A stretch of DNA of 64,000 bases from Blasia pusilla (GCA_050084515.1 CM114274.1:3844001-3908000); one strand, 5' to 3'; shown: positions 51,200-62,799, counted from the stretch's first letter. Numbers and translations: made by a program. The notes: generated from the sequence alone by a model not told the origin.

Positions 51200-52434
51200 A
51201 GAGTTTAATAACAAATTCTCAAAGCAATGGCGGAGAGCATACGAGAACATCATGGCAAGACGACAACAAGAGATGGATGAACTGTTACGATGGAGAGCAA
51301 GGGGTAACGTGAGAGAACTCACCCCTACTTGAGGGTCATCTCGTGAAGGAGGTTGGTATGATCTTATTTCAGCCTATCAAGCAGTTGTGGCCTCCAGCTC
51401 TACGCGCATCATGGGACAATGTCGTAGATCCAAACACTACAAACTATGCCTCTATGATGTTGGAACCAACATCTCTTAATCTGAGCACACAAATGCAAGA
51501 TCTTCTGGATTGGATGAAGGAAATTGAAGTAAGTGAAGGATGGGCTCTCACACCAAAGAATTGGCCCAAATGCATCATCTGCTTCAACCCCATTACTGCA
51601 GAAGGTTGCTACGTGACAGGCACATGTACAGCTTGTTATTTACATCCATATTGTCTTCAAAAGGCCATGCTACTTCTTGACCAAGCTTGTCTACAAGTGT
51701 CCAACTTGTAGACAAGCTTGGTCAAGAAGACTCTATCACCTTTCCGCGCTCTTGATGGCAATGCACCACCCACATATCGCAAGCAAATCCAAGAGAAAGA
51801 AAATTTAACTTTGAGTTTAGGACATCATAGCCCCCGATCGAACTATAACTCCGAAGTGAACATAGACGGGGTGGTTCAAGCAGAAATCCCTCGTCAAGAA
51901 AGGATTGATTGAGAAATGTGAACATGGTTGGTCTGCTTCATTGACATGTATGATCGAGGAGAGCTCATCCACGGAATAGCCATTAATCTCCAAAATCAAG
52001 AGGCGGAAAACTTCTTCTTTGCGCACGCGCTGAATCCACATGAACTTCGAGACGCCCTCAATACAACTTGACAACTTGTGCTAAACCATCATCAAAATCC
52101 ATTGATGGATGACCTTGTTTGGAGGAGACTCTGATTGATCTTGCCACTTTTATTATGGCAAGATATTTCTCAAAGAATTGAAGGCGGATATCCTCAAACA
52201 TACTATTACCTTCGTCAAATGCAGGAGGAACTCTTTGGATTCTTTGAGAGAGAGTGGGAGACATTTCTGACACGGCCAACACAAGAAATCGATGATGGAG
52301 AAGCCGATGTTGAGTTGGAAAGGACTATTCCTCATGGAGATGGGACGCGCATGACTAGAGCTAGGGGAAGAGGAGGAAGAGTTGGTAAGACGTCTACACC
52401 AGTATTACATATATCTGATGATGAATCAGATTAG
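51200..52434 (+). pseudogene. RING-finger-like protein remnant
   Basis: Pieces in several frames: WRRAYENIMARRQQEMDELL (from ~51229); LSTQMQDLLDWMKEIEVSEG; then a zinc-finger region from 51571, CIIC...C-x5-C-x2-C-x2-H-x2-C (GTCTACYLHPYC), completed after a frameshift by YKCPTCRQAW (51690-51720), the usual CPxC end of a RING. Later segments are FFFAHALNPHELRDALN (~52010) and an open frame 52135-52434 with TYYYLRQMQEELFGFFEREW and an acidic, basic-rich tail ending in ISDDESD. RING fingers commonly act in ubiquitin transfer. At least two frameshifts and stops show decay. A 25-bp perfect inverted repeat sits at the break in the RING. Family unknown; single-gene continuity with 49456-50739 is inferred from strand, spacing and similar decay. 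Confidence 0.45.
51673..51729. repeat. Perfect 25-bp inverted repeat, 7-base loop
   Basis: Arm 51673-51697 (CTTCTTGACCAAGCTTGTCT then ACAAG) is exactly complementary to 51705-51729 across the loop TGTCCAA. The right arm carries the CPTCRQAW codons of the RING remnant in one frame. The left arm falls between the HPYC region and that motif. Confidence 0.95.
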
Positions 52435-53289
52435 ATATAATGAGTTCATATTTATATCTTTGTAATGTACATAAATATTAGGTTTCTCTTAATCCAAATG
52501 TTTTGTGAGGTACTCCTCATTTGTTGTGAATAAATTTTCAAAACAATTCAAAATATTCCACTGAGGAGACTTGTGAATGTGAGCAAGTCACGAATGTTGT
52601 CCATGAAGTAAGTTCATGAAATGGATCAAAGTTTTCTCTTGGGTTATAAGTCCTTGGATAAGATGGGAGGTACGATAATTGAAATTTTTTTTGATAAAAA
52701 TTTGAATATTTTATTTATTACTAACTCCTTAAAATTTATGAACTCATCAAAATAAGCGATTTTCTTTTATTTATTGAAAGATCGGGATTGGAAAAGCGAT
52801 CAATTTTTTCCAAAATTAATGAAGGAAAATCTATTTTCAAATTGAATTGTAAAGGAAAATAATGCATGAATTGTGTTTAGTGACCAATATTGCATGTGGT
52901 AAAATTCGAAATGGATTTGGATGGAATAGAAAACAAATTTTATTTATTAATTTCTATTTTATTTAATACTATAATAGGTGAATATAAATATTACAATTTT
53001 CTTTTTTTTTAATGTTATATAAAGAAATTATTTGTGTCTTGATTCATATTTAATGGAAAGGGAAATTAAATTTTAATGGAGAAGGAAAAGATTTGGTTCA
53101 AATTTTATGCAAGGGTGAATTTACTTACGGCACTAGGATATCATTTACATTTGAATTCATGATTGTAATTACTTACAAGAGTGAAATCCAATAACTCTTC
53201 TAAGCTTTTATAGAATAGTGCATATAGTCCCCAAGCTATATTTATCACTCTTGCAAAGTCTCAACACAAATTAAGTTGTAACCACAATT
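52435..53289. other. AT-rich intergenic DNA
   Basis: A/T-rich with TTTTATTTATT runs and no reading frame of interest. It lies between the RING remnant and the satellite array. Confidence 0.45.
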
Positions 53290-54945
53290 GTAAAAATGAT
53301 GTTTTCGACTCAAAGAAGTAAAAATTGAATGAAAAAAGATCTTTAATTTTTCATTTTGTCTAATGTTTCCATCTTGAGCTGAAATTTGGCCCACATGGTC
53401 CACAAGATGGATGTTCCACTCTTGCCAAGTTTCAAGCAAAATAGAGTTAATACCACAAGCTCAAAAATTGGTAAGTCCTTTTCTAACTCGCACCATCAGA
53501 CCTTTATTAAATTAAGGTTTTTTCATTTTTGCATCTGGGTGTCTCGCAGCCTGATGCAATATAGGGTTAGATAGTCCTAGTAACGCTACTCCTGAAACCA
53601 CCTACGTCATATTACTATGAATCCTTCGACGTCTAAGTCGGAACCATCAATCTAGGCTTCTCCTCATACAAGGAGGCCGATCAGATTAATGGTGCTCAGA
53701 GAAGTGGATGTTGAAAATCCAACAAAAAAACCTCAAAAATTAATAACTCCTATTTGGACCTATAGAAATAAGGATTTCTTATTTTTCATCTTGTTCAAAT
53801 TTCCCATCTTGAGTTGAAATTGGTCCCACACGCTCTCAAAGGTGCATCTAACCCTCTTTCCAAGTTTGAAGCAAAATAGAGTTGGGACCACAAGCTAAAA
53901 TTGGTAAGTCCTTTTCTAACTCGAACCATTAGACCTTATATCAAAATAAGGTTTTTTCATTTTTATATCTTGTCCAACTTTCCCATCTTGAGCTAAAATT
54001 TGGCCTACATGGTCCCCAAGGTGCATTTTCCACTTTTGCAAAGTTTCAAGGAAACTAGAGTCATGAGAAAAACCTCACAAATTAATAACTCCTTTTTTGA
54101 CCCGAATCATTAGACCTTCTATCAAAGAAAGGTTTTTTCATTTTTCATCTTGTCGAACTTTTCCTTCTTGAGTTGAAATTTGGCCCATAGGGTCTCCAAG
54201 GTGCATCTAACCCTCTTGCCAAGTTTCAAGAAAAATGGAGTTGGAAGCACAAGCTCAAAAATTGGTAAGTCCTTTTTTGACTTGAACCATCAGACCTTCT
54301 ATCAAATTAATTTTTTTTTCATTTTTCATCTTGTCCCACTTTCTATCTTGAGCTGGAATTTGGCCCAAATTTTCCCAAAGGGGCATGTTCAACTCTTGCC
54401 AAGGGAGTTGTGAGCAAAACCTCGCAAATAAATAAGTCCTTTTTTTGTCTCGAACCATCAAACTTTGAATGGAAAGAAGGTGTTTTCATTTTTCATCTTG
54501 TCCAACTTTCCCATCTTGATCTGAAATTCCTCCCACATATTCCCCAAGATGCATATTCAATCCTTGCCAAGTTTCAAGCAAAATAGAGTCGGGAGCAAAA
54601 CTCTAATAATTGGTAAGTCCTTTTTGGACTCGAACCATCAAACCTTGAATGAAAATAGAGTTTTTTCACTTTTCATCTCGTCCAAATTTCCCATCTTGAG
54701 CTCAAATTTGGCTCACATGGTCCCCAAGGTCTATGTTCCACTTAAAGAAGGTTTTTCCATTTTTCATCTTATCCAACTTTTAGATCTTAAGGTGAAATGT
54801 GGATCACATGGTCTCCAAGCTGCATCTAGCTTTCTTGCTAAGTTTCAAGAAAAATAGAGTTGGGAGCAAAACCTAAAAAAATAGAATGTCCTTTCTTGAC
54901 CCCAACCATCAAACCTTGAATGAAAATAGGGTTTTTTCATTTTTC
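53290..54945. repeat. ~175-bp satellite-like tandem array
   Basis: About nine units, each with the order TTTTTTCATTTTTCATCTTG, TCCAACTTTCCCATCTTGAG, CTGAAATTTGGCCCACATGG, TCCCCAAGGTGCAT, CTCTTGCCAAGTTTCAAGCA, AAATAGAGTTGGGAGCA, AATTGGTAAGTCCTTTTTTG and ACTCGAACCATCAGACCTT. The marker TTCATTTTTCATCTTG recurs near 53347, 53519, 53790, 53952, 54130, 54308, 54482, 54660, 54745 and 54930. The usual step is 162-178 bp, with one ~85-bp deletion unit and one unit broken by about 150 bp of foreign sequence (53545-53700). The array ends where hAT sequence begins. The similar small frames seen in successive units are a by-product of the repeat. Confidence 0.85.
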
Positions 54946-56860
54946 ATACCACTTGTGCTAATATAGACCTAGCCAAAGAGCACAGTGTTGGTGCACCTTG
55001 ACTCTGCATGCTCCACCAATCAGAGGGACATAGTGAATCAACAACTTCCCTACCAAACTCATCCACAAATAGTTCCTAATGATTCACAATGTTGCCCAAC
55101 TCTCGCAAGCAAGTAGCCACATAAGAATTAGCCTCGGTGACATTAAGGCCATGCACCCCCTTTGCATAAAGTTTCAGATATTGTTTGAAATCTCTCATGC
55201 ACTCAACATTTGAAGTGATGTCTTGAACACTATGAAGAAGATTGTAAGGGGCGAGAATGTAGCCTATTGCATGTGACTTATTGTGAATAAGTTCCCACCG
55301 CCTAGAAATAACACCGATCATCTCTGTAGCTCTAGACATTGTGACAACATAATTGCAATGCCTTCTACCTATACCAGGCCATGGAGTTACAGGAAAAGAA
55401 CGAGCCTCTTCCATTATCTAAAAAACACAACGATAAATATGCCCCGTCATTGCTTAATGACCATCACACTCTCTCAACAGAATAATAGATGGTTGACCCC
55501 CAACAAACAACTCCTCACCCTCGATCCAAAAATCATGATTCGCCATAGTAGTCTCAATCTCTCGTGCCTTCTCCCTTTGCCTCGCATCCCCGCCATTGGA
55601 TTAATCCGTAAGAGCATTGGTGACAACCATGGCATGGAACGTCTCCCTCAATTCTAGGACGCGTCCCAACATGATAAAATTGTGACAAAGCATGTGTTTG
55701 CAAGAACCAACAATCCTCTCTTCCCTGGATTGGTTTCCATGAATTTGGCCATCACCCAAGTTCTAGACTTCATAAATACTACCATCTCACGAGCTTGTGC
55801 AAAAATCTTGTCCACCTAAGGCCATTTATACCACTCTTGGTGGACTAGATCAAAACAATATGATACACATCCACCTTAAGGAATATGAGGAAACTTTGCT
55901 TCAATAAGTTTCCATGCTACTTGCTTATTGCTAGCATTTTCCGTCACAAGTTGCAACACATTCTCAAGACCGATGTGCATAATAGTCCTCTTTATGTGAT
56001 CTACCAACCATTCCGCCGTTTGGGATTCCTCTTTGATGTCTACCGACTCAATCATGACCTCACCTTATGGACAGGAGACCATTATGTTCACTAAAGACTC
56101 GCTTCTCACATTGGTCCAAGAATCTATTATGATCGTGGCCCCCAGACACAAATTTTCCAATATGCCATCCACCTTTTCCTTCAACTTCCCCATATGTTTC
56201 TCAAGTAGGATGGTGTGCAACGAATTGTAACTAGAACTTGAATAATCCTTCAACTTTGTTGTTGCCAACACTGCTTCTTTGAAAGCATCCTCCCGTACTA
56301 CGTAAAGTGGTATTCCACATTCGTAGAAATACTTTGCTCACATGTCATTTGCAACTTCTCTTCCTTGGATGTTGAAAGAATCCCTTAGATTAGCTTGCTT
56401 CTTTCCAAAACTACTACTTCCTCGAATGGGCCCAACAACTCCTCTGCGGTCCTCGAGATTGTCACTCCGTGGCATGTCCGCAACCCCATCAACATTTTAT
56501 ACAACAAAAAAACTATTTCCTATTTTTTCCAAACCTATTTGTAATGGAATCGTCTCTTCCACTTCACTCGAAGGTCTTGCTTCCCTTCTTTGTCCATTTC
56601 CCACTAGTACCCTGTTTCGTAGATCTTGTTGCATGTTGGTAGGGATCTTCATACATAATTTGGCATGAGGGGTATCATGATTCCCATCCTCTGTCTTTCG
56701 TCTCTCTCATGTAAAATGCCCCACCATCCGCATGCTATGATAGGTTTTCATAGATAAAGAACAATACTTGCACTACCATCTGGTTGATATTCCACTTTTG
56801 GTCTGTACTTCTTCCCAATGTTCCTTCATGATCTATTGGAGTTCTCTAGCTTTAGTCATG
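54946..56860 (-). pseudogene. hAT-superfamily transposase remnant (BED finger, DUF659)
   Basis: Reads right to left. A BED-type zinc finger region at about 56830-56700 (CKYCSLSMKTYHSMRMVGHF, C-x2-C...H) is followed by DUF659: GATIIIDSWTNVRSESLVNI (about 56145-56080), corresponding to the C/S-D-x-W-T-D catalytic region. Then come the block around LQLVTENASNKQVAWKLIEA, a further one with AREMVVFMKSRTWVMAKFME, and a C-terminal piece (55414-55076 and beyond, WWSMQSQGAPTLCSLARSIL) corresponding to the start of the hAT dimerisation domain. Stops and frameshifts are frequent. The coding sequence ends abruptly against the satellite at about 54945, so the 3' part is lost. DNA cut-and-paste transposase of an extinct copy. 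Confidence 0.75.
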
Positions 56861-57362
56861 ACTACAAGCAAACACTAACCCCACCCAAAAATATTGGAAA
56901 CTCACAAAAATTTACTATATGAATATTTAGTATCTATTGATCAGTAAAATATATACAAATTACACCAAATATTATCCGTGAATGCTCCAATAACAAAACT
57001 TGGAACACTCACTATGAATAAGAAAGATCAATATGCTAACCTAGATAACCGAAATACTTTTAGTATCATGGTTATCTAATGGCAAAACACATTCTCACTT
57101 GTCAAGTTCAGCTATCTATGGAGTAAAAGCCCGCAAGCAGCTTGCACATCGCGCCAGCTTGCAACCCCTCTCGCAACTGTGGCCCGTACGCTTCATCGCA
57201 ACCGGCACTTGTTCTCGTGGATGGAGCTTACGCAGTCAACCTAGACGCCAAAAACAACCTATGCTTACAATAGGTTTTCATATTTGTGGTAATTTCCCGA
57301 CATGTCTGTCCCATATACACACCTTTCCGTTTCCGTGCAATCTTGATCATCCCCCTAGCTGC
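56861..57362. other. Intergenic between hAT remnant and copia element
   Basis: The left half is AT-rich. About 57110-57260 is GC-richer without a recognised product (a 97-aa plus frame is unsupported). No hAT terminal repeat was identified. Confidence 0.35.
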
Positions 57363-57687
57363 TGTAGGAAATTGCTAAAGAAGCATAACTAGTGGGAAAT
57401 GACTCTCACACTCACACACAACCATGGAGAATGAAATTTTGCAATGAGAGAAAGAATGGAGGTTGGTCTCCTTCTCAATTATATAGGGTATGTATAAGCA
57501 ATCCTAACCTTAATCTTAACGATAGTATCAAGTTAGACTAATTGTGATTAACTAACCCTAGTTAAGTTAATCGCGCTTAACTGACTAACCAAGATAATTG
57601 TGCTTAACTAACTTCCCTACTTCGTATGAGTACCAAATGTTGCAGTTCATGTGTTTCATGAGCTTGATTGTAACTCAATCTTCAATA
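57363..57687 (-). mobile_element. Copia 3' LTR
   Basis: A 325-bp copy paired with 62328-62633. On the minus strand it begins TATTGAAGATTGAGTTAC right after the purine tract CTTGAGGGGGAG, and ends TTTCCTACA. It carries a minus-strand TATATAAT near 57479-57486. Confidence 0.85.
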
Positions 57688-58400
57688 CTCCCCCTCAAGC
57701 TCATATTGATATCTCTAACTCGTAAATCATTTCTAAACATCTCAAACTTATCTCTATACAATGTCTTTGTAAAGATGTCAAGAATTTGTTGATTTGTATC
57801 TATATATACAAGATTAAGTTCTCTTGCAAGCACTTTTGCTCTGATAAAATTATAGTGCACCTCAAAATATATTATTTGAACATGAAACACAAGGTTATTA
57901 GCAAGTTTGATGCTACTAATATTGTCTGCATATATTATACTAGGATCTAAGTTACTAACACCAATCTCAACAAGTAATTTTTGAAACCACAACGCCTCAC
58001 ATGTTGCATTGGTTGCTGCTCTGTATTCAGCCTCTATTGAAGATACAGCAACTCTAGGTTGCTTCTTTGATGCCCAACTTATAAGTGCACTTCCCAAAAT
58101 AAATGAATAACCAGATGTGGAGTGTCGATCAGACATGCTTCCTGCCCAATGACCGTTTGTGAATCCCTCTAATTGTAAACTTGGAGAAGGTTCAAATTGA
58201 AGCTCGAATTGAACAGAGAATTTCACATACCGCATAATCCTCCTCACAACATCAAGATGAGATTTTAGAGGTGCTTGTATAAATTGGCTCACTAGGCCAA
58301 CTACATAGCTCAAATCTGGCCTGGTTATAGTCAGATAGATCAATCTTCCAACCATGCGCCTGTATATATTAGAATCTGCAAGCAACTCTCCTTCATCCAC
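57675..58400 (-). pseudogene. Copia RNase H domain
   Basis: A long 241-aa open frame: YRRMVGRLIYLTITRPDLSY, then STSGYSFILGSALISWASKK, then VAVSSIEAEYRAATNATCEA, then YADNISSIKLANN and HYNFIRAKV. This is the classical copia RNase H tail (SSxEAEY; ADNxSxI). It overlaps the polypurine tract at its end, as usual. The frame itself is open, but the upstream polyprotein is broken. Confidence 0.88.
57688..57699 (-). promoter_or_regulatory. Copia polypurine tract
   Basis: CTTGAGGGGGAG on the minus strand, directly upstream of the 3' LTR. It is the expected plus-strand primer, and sits just past the end of the RNase H frame. Confidence 0.75.
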
Positions 58401-58429
58401 TCTTAGCTTACACTCTAGTCCAAGGGTGT

Positions 58430-59129
58430 AGAGATTGGCTTACAAGCCGTCATACAATATTTTGAAAGCATCGAAGAGCATATTTTTGTTGTAGTAACTA
58501 CATGCTCTTTCCAATCTTGACAAACTCAACACCAAGGAAGTACTTGAGTTCTCCCAAGTCCTTCATATCAAATTTTGCATGTAATTGTAGCTTGACTTGT
58601 TGTACCATATCATCAGTACTCTTTGTAATGAAGAGATCGTCAACATACAACACAATGATAATCGTATGATCTTGTCCTGTCAAGACATATAACAAGGAGT
58701 CAAAATCACATACCCTAAAACCTAACTCTTGTAGGATGTATGCAATCTTGTCATACTAAGCTCTTGGAGCTTGTTTGAGCCCGCATAGAGCTTTCTTCAA
58801 CCTGCATACGCAAAATGGAAACTCGGGATGGTCATATCTAGTTAGTTCAGTCATATATACCCCCTCATATAGATCTCCATTCAAGAAGAAATTCTTGACG
58901 TCCATATGATATAATCTCCACTTCTTACTTATTGCAACTACAATCTCTATTCTCGTTGTCTCAATCTTTGGAAGACGGCTAAATGATTCCTCATAATCGA
59001 TGCCATATTATTGAAGATAGCCCTTAGCCACCAATCTTGCTTTATATCTGTTAGCTGTATCATCTTGATTGCGCTTGATTTTGTAAACCCATTTGCAACC
59101 AATAGCTTCCTTACCGAAAGATATATCAA
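58430..59129 (-). pseudogene. Copia reverse transcriptase, broken
   Basis: Fragments in different frames: LYHMDVKNFFLNGDLYEGVY (about 58915-58860; Asp of the first RT motif present), CRLKKALCGLKQAPRA followed by a stop, and IIVLYVDDLFITKSTDDMVQ (58655-58600) with the YVDD catalytic box intact, then MKDLGELKYFLGVE. Typical wording for plant copia. Confidence 0.85.
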
Positions 59130-59491
59130 CTAGCTCCCAGATTTGTTGATGTCTTAATGCACCAAGCTCTTCCTCCATAGCTTCAATCCATTCGACTTTA
59201 CTTGCAGCTTCTTCAAAATGACTCGGCTACTATTCTTGAAGGGTAATCATCATATATGCATGATGTGTCGCAAAAAAATCTTCATTTATGAATCTATGAA
59301 CAGGATGTGTGACTCTACTTGATCTACAAAGTTGTTGTTCAGAGGTAGATAGATCACACTTGACTCAAGCTCTAACTAGTGTTGATAGACTAAATACGTA
59401 ATCTTCCCATCTATGGACTCACATATTTAACTGACGAATGTAGGACCTCTCCGAATCCTACACTAGTACTTGAGGAATTTGAAGGAAATGT

Positions 59492-60744
59492 CTATTGGTT
59501 TACAATCATATTCTCCCCCTTAACTAACGAGTTTAGAGGTGGAATAGGCTCAGATGGAGCGTACCATGACTTTAGCTCATCAAAGACAACATCGAGACTA
59601 ATAATAAGTTGCCTAGAGGATGGAATATAACACTTATACCCCTTAGTTCCATCAACGTAGTCGATGAATATACATCTTTTAGATTTGGGGTCTAATCTTT
59701 CAGAAGGAACATGAGCATAACAAATACAACCAAATACTTTCAGGAAGGAAAAATCAGATTTATTTCTTGTGAAGACTTCGAATGGAGTCTTATCATGAAC
59801 TCTTGTTGTTGGAGTTTGGTTGATTAAGAAGACTGCATACACTACAGTCTGTGCCTAATACACCTTAGGCATATTCTTCTCATTCAGCATAGCTCATGTC
59901 GCCTCAGTAATATGTCGATTCTTCCTTTGAGCCACTCCATTTTATTGTGGAGTGTAATGACAAGTCACTTGACATTGGATGCCATTCTGACGTAAAAGTT
60001 ATCAAACTCTGTTGAAAGATACTCTTCTCCTCCATCACAACGCAATTTTAGAATGTGTTCTCAAATTGCTTCTCTACTAGAACTTTGTATGTTTGGAACT
60101 CTAAGAATACCTCTGACTTGGCTTTTAGAAAGTAGACCCACATATACTTAGAGAAGTCATCAATAAATGAAACAAAGTAGTGGAAACCACCAAGGGTATA
60201 TTATGATGTTGTCCAATATTTTGGCTGCTCTTCTATCTTGCTTTGGAAAAGGAAATCTAGCTTGTTTTCCAAATTGGCAAATAGGACATACCTCTAACGT
60301 AGCAAGAGTGGCTAATTTATGAAGTTCTATTACTATATTAGATGATGAAAGACTCTCTAATCTTTGAAGATTCATATGTCCAATTCTCTTATGCCACACA
60401 TTTAGATCTGTGACTTGTTGGCCAGTTTGAGCATACATTGCTGTTTGAATCTCCGACATAGAAACATCTAATTTGCATATTTTTCCAGATCTAGTTCCTT
60501 TGTCTATCGTAGTCTGATAATCTATTGTTTGAATGAAATAATCATCTGTGTTAAACTTCACTTGACAACCTTGTTCTACTATCTGTCCTACAGAGATCAA
60601 GTTTCTTGCAATGGTAGGAACATAGAGAATATTTCCAAGAGCACAAAGATCATTTGATGCTATTGGAACTTTACCGGCATGTGTGATATGATGCAGAGTG
60701 TCACCTCCTGTGAGCACAATTGCAAGATCTTTCACTAGCTCCAT
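59492..60744 (-). pseudogene. Copia GAG-pre-integrase and integrase
   Basis: The frame 60744-60160 holds NILYVPTIARNLISVGQIVE and WHKRIGHMNLQRL...CPICQFGKQARFPF, the HHCC zinc-binding region before integrase. The integrase catalytic core is fragmented. The distal frame 59842-59492 has QTPTTRVHDKTPFEVFTRNK, then LKVFGCICYAHVPSERLDPK and SKRCIFIDY. Just upstream, at about 60818-60765, the minus strand reads NWYIDSAASNHMTS, the copia protease/tether motif. Confidence 0.85.
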
Positions 60745-60959
60745 AGTGCTGAACCATTTAGCTTATGAGGTCATGTGATTTGATGCAGCAGAATCAATAT
60801 ACCAATTTGTTATCGAGTCTTTCTTGAATATGGGAGCAATATACCATTGCTCCCATATGATGAGTCATGACCAAGAAATGCTCAGTTTGTGAATGTTGTT
60901 GTTATTGGTACTGTCCTTGGTGTTGTTGCTCCATATATTTTTGTTGTTGTAAGGCTCAT

Positions 60960-61720
60960 GTTCTTATATCTGCCATCTTCTTGGAGCAAAACTTTGCATA
61001 ATGACCCTTTATCCCACAGTAATTGCAAGTACCAGGAACCCTCTACTATTACCCTCGACCCCAACGGTTTCCACCATCACCACCTTGTGATTGTGTCTGA
61101 TACTGATTCGTAGTTGATTGAGTGATATTATATTGAGTGCCTCTTCCTCCACATGTTTGATATCCACCACTACCCCTGCCTCTATTTGATCCGTAACCTG
61201 CAAATAACGCACTCTCTTGTAAACTAGACGAGCTACCACTGCCTACTAGGCGCATCTCTTCACTGATTAGCAGTGGGACTAACTCTTGAAAGGTTGGATA
61301 CTTATCTCTCACATAGATAGAGGTCTCAAAGGATTTGTAATCCTTTGGAAGGCCTTGAAGAGTGAACAAAATCAGATCATCATCTTCTATTGTCACTCTA
61401 ATGCTATTCAGCTGATCAACAATATGTCTAATGCTCAAAATATAATCATTGATGCTCTACGATCCTTTCCTCACTTTCTTCAATTGGTATTTCAAATAAA
61501 GCTTTTTGGCATTTGTAGATATATGGAACAGCTTTTCCAATATCCCAAGATTCCTTCGGAGTATCAATATCTTGAATGTGACCTATCATTGATGAACTGA
61601 TCGTTATTGAAATATAATGGATTACTTGCCTTGCGCGTTTGTTCCAAGCAGGAATATCCAAGTCTATGGAGTCACCTCCTAGCTTGGCCTCACCACATGT
61701 GACAAACTCCCATAGCAAAA
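60960..61720 (-). pseudogene. Copia gag
   Basis: Frames 61718-61446 and 61438-61049 are separated by a break at about 61440. The first has TPKESWDIGKAV..., the second FTLQGLPKDYKSFETSIYVR then FQELVPLLISEE, both gag-like, followed by a Gly/Arg-rich tract. A CCHC knuckle, CNYCGIKGHYAKFC, lies at about 61030-60985. Confidence 0.8.
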
Positions 61721-62315
61721 TAGAAAAATTGTCTTATGCGAAATGTCCAAACATTGTGATTCTGCTTAGCTAGCTTATCGCCTATGATTGTTGTTAAGGA
61801 ATATTCCATGACGAACGATTTCACCCACAAAAAATATAATTTCAGGCTCTTCACTGCTCCAATTCAAGCATAGACCACTCTTACATAGGAATCGAGTTGA
61901 AATTTTCCAAAATTGGTCAATTGCATGAAAGAACTAGTCGAAATTGGCCTGTAGAGAGCAAATTGCACAACTTTTCCTCACTATTTGCACTTTCTTACAG
62001 TGAAATTGCTACTGTGGGAGCTCAAAATGTGAGAATCAAGCGATTTGGTATGCGTTGGAAAGTTCTCAATAAGCTCTACGAGATCCTTACAACCAGCCTC
62101 CGGCATCAATTTTCCAGATGTGGATCCAGATGGCTAAGTCAACCAGAGAAAGCCCTAAAAAATGCCTCCTACGTTTTATCATCGTCAAAGCTCCATCTGA
62201 ACTCTGCACCGATTAAGCTCTGATTTAAATTTCCTTCCCCCAAACTGAAATTGTGCCTTCTCTTGCCTCCCTTCTCTCCTCAAACACCAAGAATTTCAAG
62301 TGATGTTCTCCTATC

Positions 62316-62327
62316 GCTCTGATACCA
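62316..62327 (-). promoter_or_regulatory. Copia primer-binding site
   Basis: TGGTATCAGAGC on the minus strand is a perfect match to the initiator-Met tRNA primer site and abuts the 5' LTR end (CTACA) with no spacer. Confidence 0.9.
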
Positions 62328-62633
62328 TGTAGAAAATTGCTAAAGAAGCGTAACTGGTGGGAAATGGCTCTCATATACCATCATGGAGAATGAAATTTTG
62401 CAATAAGAGAATGAGTGGAGGCTAGTCCCCTTCTCAATTATATAAGGTATGTAAAAAAAACCCTAACCCTAATCTTAACCATAGTCTCAAGTTAGACTAA
62501 TTGTGATTAATTAATCCTAGTTAAGATAATCGTGCTTAATTGACTAACCAAGATTAAGCTTCCCTACTTTTTCTGAGTACCAAAGTAGCAGTTCAGGTAT
62601 CTCATGAGCTTGACTTTAACACAATTTTGAATA
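62328..62633 (-). mobile_element. Copia 5' LTR
   Basis: A 306-bp partner of 57363-57687, next to the PBS. It contains AACCCTAACCCTAATC, a short telomere-like run that is part of the LTR (the other LTR has AATCCTAACCTTAATC) and not a telomere. Confidence 0.85.
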
Positions 62634-62799
62634 GTTGGTGGTTCGGTTCCTCTAACTCCAGATAGCCATCTATACCTACCTACCATGACGTACATCTCTC
62701 AGACGCTAAGAACAAAAAGGTCGGGTGCTTATGTGGCCCCATCGTTAGTTTCCTTCCTGTCATCCATGTCACAAACACAAGTCAAAATCTAGAACTACC
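62634..62799. other. Unassigned spacer with a dispersed motif
   Basis: CTCCAGATAGCCATCTATAC...CTACCATGACGTACATCTCT resembles 48075-48118 (CTCCAGATAGTTAGATATCC...CTACCATGACAAACATCTCT), so a small repeated element is present. No coding. Confidence 0.4.

Larger units (their letters stand above)
57363..62633 (-). mobile_element. Ty1/copia retrotransposon, near full length, inactive
   Basis: On the minus strand: 5' LTR (62633-62328), PBS (62327-62316), gag with zinc knuckle, protease motif, GAG-pre-integrase and integrase, reverse transcriptase, RNase H, polypurine tract (57699-57688) and 3' LTR (57687-57363). The PR-IN-RT-RH order defines copia. The two LTRs look roughly 90% alike by eye with several indels, so the insertion is not recent. 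Stops and frameshifts divide the polyprotein. No clear target-site duplication is seen at the outer ends. Confidence 0.9.

Noticed and set aside
53386-54857. Series of similar small plus-strand frames (60-100 aa)
   Set aside because: They are the same frame recurring in successive satellite units; conservation follows the repeat and not a protein.
62455-62485. Telomere-like AACCCTAACCCTAA
   Set aside because: Only about two units, lying inside a copia LTR whose partner has the diverged form; not an interstitial telomere.
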